NCBI GenBank assembly: GCA_018676675.1
Contig: JABHEG010000042.1
Location: 1-64,000 of the forward strand
DNA from: Lentisphaerota bacterium
GTDB lineage: Bacteria; Verrucomicrobiota; Lentisphaeria; Oligosphaerales; JABHEG01
DNA length: 64,000 nt
Direction of reading: 5' to 3'
Positions 46,989-55,325 of the stretch are shown here, piece after piece. Within the stretch, counting starts at the first letter, position 1, and the number at the start of each line of letters is the position of its first letter. The notes beneath the pieces are model-generated. The model was given only the letters and a program-made list of their open reading frames with translations. It was not told the origin of the DNA and searched no databases. Both the position numbers and the translations under genes were made by a program.

Positions 46989-47143
46989 GGATAGCACAAT
47001 AGCACAATGACGCTGAGCGGGCAAGTGGTGGTCGCAATTTTGCCGAAACCCATAGAGGACATCCCTATCTGAGGAGACGAGCTCAGTCCACGACTGGCTG
47101 GCCGGGCTTTCAGGGGAGGGGGCGCACTGACTGTCGAGCCAGT

Positions 47144-47182
47144 TTGCCATGCCAGGGGATTTGTGTATAGTGTTATATCACA
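47144..47182 (+). promoter_or_regulatory. Promoter and operator (site 2) of the regulator gene
   Basis: TTGCCA at 47144-47149 and TATAGT at 47166-47171 have 16-bp spacing and point at the regulator gene at 47225. The 21-base operator copy at 47162-47182 covers the -10 element, so binding there would block transcription and could provide autorepression. The remainder of the 317-bp gap (46908-47224) contains no recognisable gene. Confidence 0.55.
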
Positions 47183-47224
47183 ATGGTGAGTGGATGATCT
47201 CATTCAGAGAGCCGAAAGAAGCCT

Positions 47225-48385
47225 ATGCCCCACGTTCTTGACATCATCGAGATCGATCGCAGCCTAAGTGCATCCATCCCAAAGCAGATTGCTGCTACGG
47301 TTGGTCGTCTGGTCGAAGACGGTGCTCTGCGTCCCGGAGATCGGCTTCCCACCCTCACGCAGTTGGCAGAGCGGGTTGATGCGAGCCTCTGCACGATCCG
47401 TCACGCCTACGATCTTCTGGCCGAGCAGGGGATCGTCCGGAAAACGGCCGGGCGGGGCACCTTCGTCGCGACTTCTGAGGAGCGGTCCCCCTCGCGCGTC
47501 CTCACTGAGAACGTGACCCAGAGCCCGTCCCTCGCGGGAAAGCGGGCCGGCGTTCTCTGTGGTCGGTTCATGCTGGAAAAGGAGACCAAGTTCCGGACCA
47601 TGGTCGAGGAGTTTGAGCGACTCGTTTCACGGGCAGGAGGCAACACCCGCATCGTCACCTGCGGGAAGGCCGGTCCCCCTGCCTCAAAGTGGGAAGAGCT
47701 GTCACGCTGCGATATCCTGCTCTATCTCCATCCTTCCCACGCTGACGACCGATTGCTGGAGCGGCTGTCGGGGGTTGGTCGACCCCTGGTAGCGATCAAC
47801 TACCATGGGACGCTCCGAGTGAACCGACTTCTGGAAGACTGGGACTGGGCGATGAGGCAGATCGTTATCCATCTCGTTGAGCAGGGGCACGAACGTCTCG
47901 CCATGCTGTCGCTGGACACGGGGAACAGGGATACCGGCTTCGGCTGGGTCGAGGAGCGTGAACGGGCTTTCTTGAGCGAGTGTGCGAACCAGGACCTCCA
48001 GACCGGCGGAAACAACATCCTACGCGTTGATCCAGACATTCAGGGACGAGAGCTGAGTGAGGCGTTGGCGAGTTGCATACCGGCTATCCGGGACTGCACG
48101 GCAGTCGTCGCCGTTAATGGCGAACTCGCGGTCACCTTCCTGGACGTCGCCGGAGACGCGGGCATCGCTATTCCTGAGAACATCTCCTTAATCGCTTTCG
48201 ACAACAGCTTCGAGACCCAGCAACACAACATCACCACCGTGGTGCACCCAAATCGATCCGAGGCCGTCAGTGCCTTCGAGAGCCTCTCCCTTCAGCTCCG
48301 CGTAGGGCCGGGCACGATGGTCACGCAGATCAGCAACCTCCCCGAACTGTTGTTGCGAGGAAGTGTCCGTCGCCTTGACCGGTGA
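47225..48385 (+). CDS. GntR-type regulator with LacI-like sensor domain
   Basis: A 386-residue transcription regulator. Residues about 10-80 are a GntR winged helix-turn-helix (IPKQIAATVGRLVEDGALRPGDRLP, RHAYDLLAEQGIVRKTAGRGTFVA). Residues about 95-386 form a LacI/periplasmic-binding-protein-like sugar sensor (GHERLAMLSLDTGNRDTGFGW, VNGELAVTFLDVAGDAGI, FDNSFET). This GntR-LacI combination is common in Lentisphaeria and related PVC bacteria, where it controls sugar loci. It is divergent from the sulfatase-to-GH16 run and probably binds the paired sites at 46967 and 47162; the sensor ligand may be a galactan-derived sugar. The ATG is preceded by a weak GAAAG site. Confidence 0.93.
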   Translation: MPHVLDIIEIDRSLSASIPKQIAATVGRLVEDGALRPGDRLPTLTQLAERVDASLCTIRHAYDLLAEQGIVRKTAGRGTFVATSEERSPSRVLTENVTQSPSLAGKRAGVLCGRFMLEKETKFRTMVEEFERLVSRAGGNTRIVTCGKAGPPASKWEELSRCDILLYLHPSHADDRLLERLSGVGRPLVAINYHGTLRVNRLLEDWDWAMRQIVIHLVEQGHERLAMLSLDTGNRDTGFGWVEERERAFLSECANQDLQTGGNNILRVDPDIQGRELSEALASCIPAIRDCTAVVAVNGELAVTFLDVAGDAGIAIPENISLIAFDNSFETQQHNITTVVHPNRSEAVSAFESLSLQLRVGPGTMVTQISNLPELLLRGSVRRLDR

Positions 48386-48551
48386 TCCACACACACGCCG
48401 ATCTTCCCGATGACAGACCGCAACCCCGCGTCACTGGCAGACCGGAGGCAAGCTGGAGCCCGCCCCTTTTCAAGGCATTCAAGGCACGGTTCCGTGCGGT
48501 ACTATCTCGTCGCGGCTTTCTCGGGGGAATGCGACGGATCGAGGCTGAACT

Positions 48552-49877
48552 TCAGGAGTTGGGGGCGACAATTCTCTTGCCCAGCGTGATTTCCTGTTCC
48601 TCGAGCGGGTCGGTGTTTCCCGTCGCCGCAAGACGCTCCCGGATCATCGCGTGCATCTGTTTGTGCAGTTGGGCGGCGACATCGGGGCGCTCGTTGGCCA
48701 GATTCGTCTGCTCGCGCGGCGGGCCCTCGCGGACGTCGTAGAGCTCAACCGGCGGCAGGCCGTGGAAGTCGGGCTCGAGCGCCTCGATGTACTTCCAGTC
48801 ACGTGTGCGAAGCCCGCGTTTGCGCATCCATGTGCATTCGGTCAGGACCACGGCGTCGTGGTTGCCGTTGTCGTTGCCGGATGCCATCAGTGGTCGGCAA
48901 CTCAGGCCGGTCATGTCGTTCTTCTCCGTCTCGTCTCCGTACCCGAGGAGGTCAAGGATCGTGGGCGTCACATCATACGTAGCGACTTGACCGTGGATTC
49001 GCTTCCCAGCCGGAACCGTGCCGGGACAGCGGAAGATCAACGGCACGCAGACGTTTGCGTCGTACAGACCGTGATGGTCGAAGTAGCAGACCTGATCGTC
49101 CAGCACCTCGCCGTGGTCGCCCATGAACACGACCAGCGTGTCTTCCTCCAAACCGAGTTCACGCAGACGCGTCAGCAAGTGCGCGACACAGACGTCCGTG
49201 TAGGCGACCTCACTGTCGTACTGCGCCTTCACGAACTCGACATCGGTAGCTCCCTTGATCCCGCGCAGTTGCCAGGCGTCGGACTCGACCCAGGATTTGA
49301 ACGGGTTTTCAGCCTCGATCCGAGCCATGGAGCGGTTGTTCGGGTCGCGTTCGTCACCCTCATAGAACATGCGCCGGAAGGGCGCGGGCGGGTTGTACGG
49401 TGTGTGCGGGTCCCAGTAATGCACCCAGATGAAAAACGGACTATCCTTTTCGACGGCCCCATTCAGGCGATGACACGCCACCTTGTTTACGTTTTCGCCA
49501 GTCCAGCCCCACATGCCGAAATCGGATTCGAACGAGGAGCAGTCGTACGCTTCGAACCCGCGCGCGAACCACTTCCCCAGGTTGTCGGCCGCCGCCGTGT
49601 GATAACCACGGGCCGACAGGATCTCGGCCAGCGTCCGGATGTGCGGCGCCAGCTCAACCGCTCCCCCGTGGGCCACGATCTGGTGTGAGAATACGTCATG
49701 CCCGGTCATCAGCGATGTGAAGGCGGGGTGAGTCGGGATGTGTGGGGCAACCATGTCCAGGAACAGCGTTCCTTCGCCCGCGAGCCGGTCGATGTGCGGC
49801 GTGGTGAGTCGCTTGTAGCCGTAGCAGCTGAGACGGTCGGCCCTCAGAGTGTCGACCGTGATGAGAAGTACGTTCAT
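48552..49877 (-). CDS. Sulfatase-fold hydrolase with Thr in place of catalytic Cys
   Basis: A 441-residue alkaline-phosphatase-superfamily protein without a signal peptide. VLLITVDTLRADRLSCYGY gives the N-terminal metal Asp, and FMGDHGEVLDDQ gives the C-terminal Asp/His ligands. At the formylglycine position the sequence is THPAF (T49-F53) before TSLMTG: Cys is replaced by Thr and the Arg by Phe. It therefore cannot use a formylglycine. Thr is the nucleophile in phosphodiesterase and phosphoethanolamine-transferase members of the superfamily, so it may be a phosphodiester or phosphonate hydrolase; the substrate is unknown. AAGGAAAAGG precedes the ATG. It converges with the regulator gene. Confidence 0.85.
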   Translation of the reverse strand: MNVLLITVDTLRADRLSCYGYKRLTTPHIDRLAGEGTLFLDMVAPHIPTHPAFTSLMTGHDVFSHQIVAHGGAVELAPHIRTLAEILSARGYHTAAADNLGKWFARGFEAYDCSSFESDFGMWGWTGENVNKVACHRLNGAVEKDSPFFIWVHYWDPHTPYNPPAPFRRMFYEGDERDPNNRSMARIEAENPFKSWVESDAWQLRGIKGATDVEFVKAQYDSEVAYTDVCVAHLLTRLRELGLEEDTLVVFMGDHGEVLDDQVCYFDHHGLYDANVCVPLIFRCPGTVPAGKRIHGQVATYDVTPTILDLLGYGDETEKNDMTGLSCRPLMASGNDNGNHDAVVLTECTWMRKRGLRTRDWKYIEALEPDFHGLPPVELYDVREGPPREQTNLANERPDVAAQLHKQMHAMIRERLAATGNTDPLEEQEITLGKRIVAPNS

Positions 49878-50141
49878 GAGCCTTTTCCTTCGGTTCGGTG
49901 CCAGGCGAATGGCGTGGCGCGCCTAACAGTAAGTAGCGACCTTGGGGATACAAGCTGCCTGAGACGCGACCGCCCGGAATGAGGACAATCTGACCGTGCA
50001 ATTCCGCGGGCAATCGGTCAGGTCCCGACCAGTGGCTGATCGACTACTCCCGTGATGGCAAGCGGGAGCACGATTTTGCAGGCTGTGGACGTATATTCAG
50101 TGCGAAACGAAGAGACTCAGGAGCTGAATAAGGAGGCACTC

Positions 50142-51458
50142 ATGTCACTGTATCGAACCATGACGCTTTGTCTGATCGCGATCTGTGCGGCTGCGATCGC
50201 CCAGAAACCGGCCGTCCCCAGACATGCTGGGAGTGAGTGGCCTCAGTTTCGCGGTCCGGGCGGTTCGGGCGTCAGCATGGAGGAAGGACTGCCGACAACC
50301 TGGAGTGCTACGGAGAACATCGCCTGGAAAGCACCCCTGCCGGGCCATGGCGCGTCGAGCCCAATCGTCAGCGGAAATCGGGTGTTCGTGACGTGTTTCA
50401 GCGGCTTCGGTCTGGATGAGAAGAGTCCGGGTGAACAAAGCGATCTGAAATTGCACGTCGTCTGTATTGACCGCCGGAGCGGCAAGATCGCGTGGGAGAA
50501 GAGCCCCAGAAGCAAAGCCCTCCCCAAGTATGGGGCCTTCGGCAAGTTCACGGCGCTCCACGGCTTCGCTTCGAGCACTCCCGCAACCGACGGCAAAGCC
50601 GTATACACGTTCTTTGGCCACACAGGCGTTGTGGCGTTCGACCTCCAAGGCGAACAGCTCTGGACCGCTGATGTAGGCGCCAAGACGCATGGTTTCGGCA
50701 CGGGCGCATCACCGGTCCTCTACCGAGACCTCCTGATCGTCAACGCCAGCGTCGAGAGCAGGAGTCTGATCGCGCTGGACAGGCAGACCGGCGCGGAGGT
50801 CTGGCGGGCTGAAGGAATCAAAGACGCATGGAATACCCCGGTTTTCGTCAAGGCAGACTCCGGCAGGGATGAGGTCGTTGTTGACACAAAGAACGGTGTG
50901 CGTGCGTTTGACCCCCAAAGCGGTCGGGCCCTGTGGCATTGTGCCGGCAGCAACCCACCCCGCTACATCTGCCCGAGTCCAGTTGCCAACAATGGGGTTC
51001 TTTACGCGTTGCATGGGTACTTTGGGCCGCTTACCGCAATCCGGGCTGGCGGCCAGGGCGACGTGAGTGGAAGTCACAGGGTGTGGCAGACACCCGGACG
51101 GAAACTCGGATCGAATGTCTCGTCCCCGGTCTGGCATGCCGGGCGCGTCTACTGGGCCAAAACGGAGCGTGGAGGGGTATTCTGCCTGGACGCTGATACC
51201 GGAGAGTTGCTGTACCGAGACAAGCTTAGGCCGGACCCGGGCAGGATATACGCATCCCCCCTCGTCGTCGACGGCAAGCTCTATTACGTCAGCCGGAAGA
51301 ACGGGACCTACGTCCTGGCCGCTAAACCGACGTTCGAACTGCTGGCGCACAATGTCATATCGACGGATGACAGCGCATTCAACGCCAGTCCTGCCGTGAC
51401 TGAGGGACACCTGTTTCTTCGCTCAGACAAGTTCCTGTACGACATTCGCACCGAGTAA
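50142..51458 (+). CDS. Exported PQQ-type beta-propeller protein
   Basis: A 438-residue protein with a signal peptide (about 1-22) and repeated PQQ-like blades: WPQFRGPGGSGVS at the start, GKIAWEKSP, GEQLWTADVG, GAEVWRAEGI and GRALWHCAGS. The W-P-Q-F-R-G-P opening is characteristic of a large family of planctomycete-type PQQ-like repeat proteins. These may be BamB-like or scaffold propellers; there is no evidence that PQQ is bound. AAGGAGG stands 6 bp before the ATG. It is divergent from the Thr-type sulfatase-fold gene, with 264 bp between them and no clear operator seen. Confidence 0.88.
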   Translation: MSLYRTMTLCLIAICAAAIAQKPAVPRHAGSEWPQFRGPGGSGVSMEEGLPTTWSATENIAWKAPLPGHGASSPIVSGNRVFVTCFSGFGLDEKSPGEQSDLKLHVVCIDRRSGKIAWEKSPRSKALPKYGAFGKFTALHGFASSTPATDGKAVYTFFGHTGVVAFDLQGEQLWTADVGAKTHGFGTGASPVLYRDLLIVNASVESRSLIALDRQTGAEVWRAEGIKDAWNTPVFVKADSGRDEVVVDTKNGVRAFDPQSGRALWHCAGSNPPRYICPSPVANNGVLYALHGYFGPLTAIRAGGQGDVSGSHRVWQTPGRKLGSNVSSPVWHAGRVYWAKTERGGVFCLDADTGELLYRDKLRPDPGRIYASPLVVDGKLYYVSRKNGTYVLAAKPTFELLAHNVISTDDSAFNASPAVTEGHLFLRSDKFLYDIRTE

Positions 51459-51673
51459 GTGGGGCACAGTTGGAGTAGAGGGGGGGGCAGTGCAACGCTT
51501 CCCCGGCAGTGCTGAGGAGCGGCAACGGTTGCCACGGATTCTCGTCTCCCGGGGCTCCAGCATCGGACATGCTTCAGACACTCGTCTCGGCATCCGAATG
51601 ACGGACAGGTCATCCGGAATTCACCGCGCGCGGTCAGCGCTGAGCCGCTGGACTCCGCGGGTCTCTGAGGCGC

Positions 51674-52228
51674 CTACTTCGCCAGCTCAACGTAGATCCC
51701 GGTCGCGGTAAGCACGAGGGTGTCCTTTGTCGGGCGTGGCCCCACCGTGCCCTTCACCACCAGTGTGTCCATGGGCTTGATTTTCCCGGCCGCCTGGAGG
51801 TCTACGGCAAGGGGACGAGCATCGTCCCCGGTGATCTGCACAGTCAGCATATTCGGCTTCTTTTCCTCCGGCGTCGCGCAACAGTAGTCCCATGGCATCG
51901 TGCAGCCATGCCCTTCGCGTGTACACAGATTCGGGAGCGTTCCCTCGATCAGACTCCACACCGCCCGCCCGGAGACAAACGGTTCGCCCCGGCCGCCGAC
52001 GACTCCCCGGACGACCACTTCATCGCCTTCCTTCGCAGACTCTTTCAACGTAGGCACTGTCATGACACCGGACGGAGCTTCGGTCAGGAAGATCGCGGCA
52101 GGCACGTTCTGCTTAGGCGGCGCTGTTTCAGGGTTCTTCGCCGCCGTGGGCTTTCGGCCGCATCCGGCCAGCAGAAGCGCCGCCGCCGAACCAACACACC
52201 ATACGAACAGTCTTGTACGTCTCATCAT
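51674..52228 (-). CDS. Cys-rich lipoprotein
   Basis: A 184-residue lipoprotein: MMRRTRLFVWCVGSAAALLLAGC has a clear lipobox at C23. A beta-rich domain follows, with a Cys cluster CTREGHGCTMPWDYCC (about residues 101-116), then GTVGPRPTKDTLVLTATGIYV. The two-part sheet and KVVVRGVVGG-like strands suggest an OB-fold-like domain; the clustered Cys and His could bind a metal. The function is not established. It is the last gene of the MacAB-like set, 13 bp after the second permease. GAGGAG lies 8 bp upstream of the first ATG. Confidence 0.85.
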   Translation of the reverse strand: MMRRTRLFVWCVGSAAALLLAGCGRKPTAAKNPETAPPKQNVPAAIFLTEAPSGVMTVPTLKESAKEGDEVVVRGVVGGRGEPFVSGRAVWSLIEGTLPNLCTREGHGCTMPWDYCCATPEEKKPNMLTVQITGDDARPLAVDLQAAGKIKPMDTLVVKGTVGPRPTKDTLVLTATGIYVELAK

Positions 52229-52241
52229 GTCATACTCTCCT

Positions 52242-53408
52242 CTATACGGATTTCAGGGCTTCAGTGACCGGCAGTCGCAGGCAGCGCAGGGCAGGGGGGA
52301 GGGCGCCGACGGCGCCCAATACAACCCCACTGATAATGCCAACGGCCACCGTCAGACCATCAACAGACAGACCGAACGCTCCCATCGAGACGCGCACGGC
52401 CACACCATCGAGAATTCCCAGAGCGAGGCCAACTCCCGCCAGGGAACCGGCCGATGCCACGAGAACGGATTCCTGCAGGAAACTGACCACCACAGACCAG
52501 CGGGAAAAACCGAGAGCCTGGAGCATTCCCACCTCTCGGGCCCGAGCACCGAAGGCAGCGTACATGGTGTTCAGGCCGCCAAGCACGCCGCCCGTCGCGA
52601 TTAGGAGGGCAGTCACCCACACCATGAGCCGGATGGGACGGTAGAACGCGACCAGTTTTCCGTAGTAGTCGTCCTCGCGCAAGGCAGATAATTCCAAGTC
52701 CAGCCGCGACATCGCAAAGGTCTCGACATCAGGGAACTCAGCGTCACCTAGGGTGAGCACAACGCATGAAAGGGAATCACGCCGCGTCAGGATTTGCAGA
52801 CTGGTCAACGGGCACCAGATCTCGGCATCCATTACCGTACTGGGGGCCTCGAAACGCCCGACGATTTGCCATTCACGTCCATCGACCCAGATTCTCCGTC
52901 CCACAGCCAAATCCTGCTCGGGGAGGCCAAGACGTGTCGCGGCAAGAGCCCCAATGATGACCTCGTCGCGTCCGGGGGCAAAGACGCGCCCGGCTGTAAT
53001 CCGGACTTGCGGATGAACCAGGAACGCGCTGGAGGTGACTCCCCGAAACACGGCTTGCGCATCGGACGGGCCGTCTGGAGCAGTTGCGAGTGTAAGCGCC
53101 ATATGGGCCTCAGGGGAGACGAACGGAACGCCAAGCTTCGAGCGGATGCCGGGGATACTTGCGGCGACCTGGCCGGGAACCGAAGCCCCGACCTCGCTGC
53201 GTTCGACGCTTTCCTCGCTTCCCGCGCCCAACAAGATCACGTTATGAGGAGAGCCACTTCTCATCAGGCTTTGTTCCATGCCTCGGACAAAGGCACAGGC
53301 TGAGACCACCAGCAGAACCACAATGGCACTGCCTCCCAGGCTCATCGAGAGCCGTAGCTTCGATCGGGTCAAGTTCCTGACCGCATACTCAAACGGTAAC
53401 AGACGCAT
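52242..53408 (-). CDS. MacB-like ABC transporter permease
   Basis: A 388-residue permease with the MacB architecture: one N-terminal transmembrane helix (SLGGSAIVVLLVVSACAFV), a large periplasmic core (about 50-250), and three C-terminal helices of an FtsX domain (TALLIATGGVLGGLNTMYA, then a hydrophobic run near 320, and VAVGIISGVVLGAVGALPPAL). The start is chosen at the ATG after AGAGGA; upstream codons are not protein-like. It lies 46 bp after the first permease and 13 bp before the lipoprotein gene. Confidence 0.9.
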   Translation of the reverse strand: MRLLPFEYAVRNLTRSKLRLSMSLGGSAIVVLLVVSACAFVRGMEQSLMRSGSPHNVILLGAGSEESVERSEVGASVPGQVAASIPGIRSKLGVPFVSPEAHMALTLATAPDGPSDAQAVFRGVTSSAFLVHPQVRITAGRVFAPGRDEVIIGALAATRLGLPEQDLAVGRRIWVDGREWQIVGRFEAPSTVMDAEIWCPLTSLQILTRRDSLSCVVLTLGDAEFPDVETFAMSRLDLELSALREDDYYGKLVAFYRPIRLMVWVTALLIATGGVLGGLNTMYAAFGARAREVGMLQALGFSRWSVVVSFLQESVLVASAGSLAGVGLALGILDGVAVRVSMGAFGLSVDGLTVAVGIISGVVLGAVGALPPALRCLRLPVTEALKSV

Positions 53409-53454
53409 CCGTAATCCTCTTAGCTCGAGGCTGTCTGAGCCCAGTTCCGATACG

Positions 53455-54606
53455 TCATACCGTTCGGAAACAGGCTGCGATTTCCTGTCTGGACACCTGC
53501 CAGGCCGGCACCAGACCTGCCAGGGTGCCCAACGTGATGGACATCGCCAGTCCCAGTGCCACCAGATTCCAGTCCGCGGCAATGGGCATGCTCAGTCCGT
53601 CGATGGAGAGGCTGAGGCGGGCTTGCCAGATGGCGATGGCTGCGCCGGCGGTTCCCAGAGCCCCACCCAACGCGCCGAGGATGAGGCTCTCGACCACCAC
53701 AAGGCGGCCCACCAGGCCACTGGTGAATCCCAGTGTCTGGTAGACGGCGTGGTCCTTCACGCGCCCTTGTACGGAGAGCACAATTGCGTTGCCTATCAGG
53801 GCCAATACGGCCAGCAAGCACGCCCACCCCAGGACTCGGGCGAAACTCACCAGGTCAATCATGTCGCTTGCGACCTGGGCCACGAACGCCTTCTCGGGAC
53901 GCGTCGTGGTGGGTTCTTCCGCGGCGCGGAACAGCTCATCAATCGCTGCTGCGACCGCCTCGATCTGCTCCGGCGCGGTTATGCTGACGTTGAACTGTGT
54001 GACACGCCCGAGTTTGCGATCCGCGGCCTGCTGCAGGAAGTCGAGATGGACGTACGCCGCATTTTGGTCCTGCGGCTCGGTTGATCGGAAGACGGCCGCG
54101 ACGTAGACGGTCACGCCGGAAGCACTGAACCGGTCCCCGGGGCGAAGACCGCGTCGGCGCGCCAGCGTGTCCCCAAGCAAGGCCGCGTCGGTCCGTTTCG
54201 ACCACTCATCGGGCACCCCGTCGACCACCTCACAGCGCGAAAGTAGCTCTGCAGCACCACCATCGCGCGGAACGCCACGAAAGGTCACCACGTCCAAGCT
54301 GGCACGACAGTTACTCACAACCACTTTCATCGGGACAACTGCGCGGACACCAGGGATTCTTGCGATTTGGGTGCGGTAGTACTCGGGCAGCTGACTGGTG
54401 AAGGGACAGAAACGGTCCTTGCGGTAGACTACTAGGGTCGTGTCGGATGCCGTGGCTTGCGTGGCGGTCTGGACGCCGCGCTGCATGGCCTCGATCGCGA
54501 CGAACAGGAAGATGGCTGTTCCCACGCCGCCAATCGTCAGGAGGCTGCGGACGCGATGCCTCACAACCTGCTTCAGGACAAGAGGAATGAGTCGAGGAGC
54601 GATCAT
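53455..54606 (-). CDS. MacB-like ABC transporter permease
   Basis: A 383-residue permease paralogous in layout to the next one: N-terminal helix (SLLTIGGVGTAIFLFVAIEAM), periplasmic MacB core (about 45-230), and FtsX helices near the C-terminus (LGWACLLAVLALIGNAIVLSV, VVVESLILGALGGALGTAGAAIAIW and a last one near 350). The ATG overlaps the ATPase stop by four bases, so translation is coupled. Two unfused permeases with a separate ATPase form one LolCDE/MacB-type exporter. Confidence 0.92.
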   Translation of the reverse strand: MIAPRLIPLVLKQVVRHRVRSLLTIGGVGTAIFLFVAIEAMQRGVQTATQATASDTTLVVYRKDRFCPFTSQLPEYYRTQIARIPGVRAVVPMKVVVSNCRASLDVVTFRGVPRDGGAAELLSRCEVVDGVPDEWSKRTDAALLGDTLARRRGLRPGDRFSASGVTVYVAAVFRSTEPQDQNAAYVHLDFLQQAADRKLGRVTQFNVSITAPEQIEAVAAAIDELFRAAEEPTTTRPEKAFVAQVASDMIDLVSFARVLGWACLLAVLALIGNAIVLSVQGRVKDHAVYQTLGFTSGLVGRLVVVESLILGALGGALGTAGAAIAIWQARLSLSIDGLSMPIAADWNLVALGLAMSITLGTLAGLVPAWQVSRQEIAACFRTV

Positions 54607-55325
54607 GGGACCACCTCACCGGAGGTAGGCTCGTTTGGTGACTGGACGCCCAGCGCTTCGATGGGCACCAGACGTCCCTTTTCCAGGTGCAACGTTCGGT
54701 CGGCGTATCCCGCGGTTGTGGGGTCGTGTGTGACCATGATCAGCGTTCGGTTCAGCTCTCGGTGCAGGGCCTGGAACAGCTGCATGACCGCAGTGGCTGC
54801 CGGGCGGTCCAAGTCACCGGTGGGTTCGTCGGCCAGGATGATGGTGGGGTTGGTAACGATGGCCCGGGCGATCGCGACTCGCTGCTCCTGCCCGCCCGAC
54901 AGTTGTCGTGGGTAATGATCGTGTCGGTCCGCTATCCCGACCAGGTCGAGCGCGGAGCTCACGCGTCGGTGTCGCTCCGCGCGGCTGAGAGGGTGCAGAA
55001 GCAGGGGGAGTTCCACGTTCTCGTAGGCAGTCAACACCGGCACGAGGTTGTAGAGCTGGAAGACATAACCAACGTGCGATGATCGCCACGCGGCCAGACG
55101 GCGGCGGGAGAGCTGGGTGATATCTTCGTCCTGCACCATGAGTGCTCCGGACGATGGCCGGTCAATGCCGGCAATCAGGTTGAGCAACGTCGTCTTGCCG
55201 CTGCCGCTGGGGCCCATCAGAGCAAGGAACGTGCCTTGTTCCACGGACAGTGACAGGTCGTCCAGAGGGCGGATGGTGTTGTCGCCTCGGACGTATTCTC
55301 TGGTCAGATTCCGGCACTCAATCAT
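54603..55325 (-). CDS. MacB/LolD-type ABC transporter ATPase
   Basis: A 240-residue ATPase: Walker A GPSGSGKT (residues 38-45), signature LSGGQEQR (142-149), Walker B IILADEPTGD (162-171) and the His-loop MVTHD. The length and sequence are those of the LolD/MacB group that partners with two membrane-fixed permeases. Start and stop both overlap neighbours by four bases (ATGA), giving tight coupling with the fusion-protein gene upstream and the permease gene downstream. Confidence 0.96.
   Translation of the reverse strand: MIECRNLTREYVRGDNTIRPLDDLSLSVEQGTFLALMGPSGSGKTTLLNLIAGIDRPSSGALMVQDEDITQLSRRRLAAWRSSHVGYVFQLYNLVPVLTAYENVELPLLLHPLSRAERHRRVSSALDLVGIADRHDHYPRQLSGGQEQRVAIARAIVTNPTIILADEPTGDLDRPAATAVMQLFQALHRELNRTLIMVTHDPTTAGYADRTLHLEKGRLVPIEALGVQSPNEPTSGEVVP

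Noticed and set aside
48386..48551. Possible small gene between the regulator and the Thr-type sulfatase-fold gene
   Set aside because: The open frame there mostly overlaps the neighbour on the opposite strand and has no protein-like content or ribosome-binding site.
51521..51533. GGCAACGGTTGCC palindrome between convergent genes
   Set aside because: The loop would be one base and there is no T-run, so it is unlikely to be a terminator or an operator.
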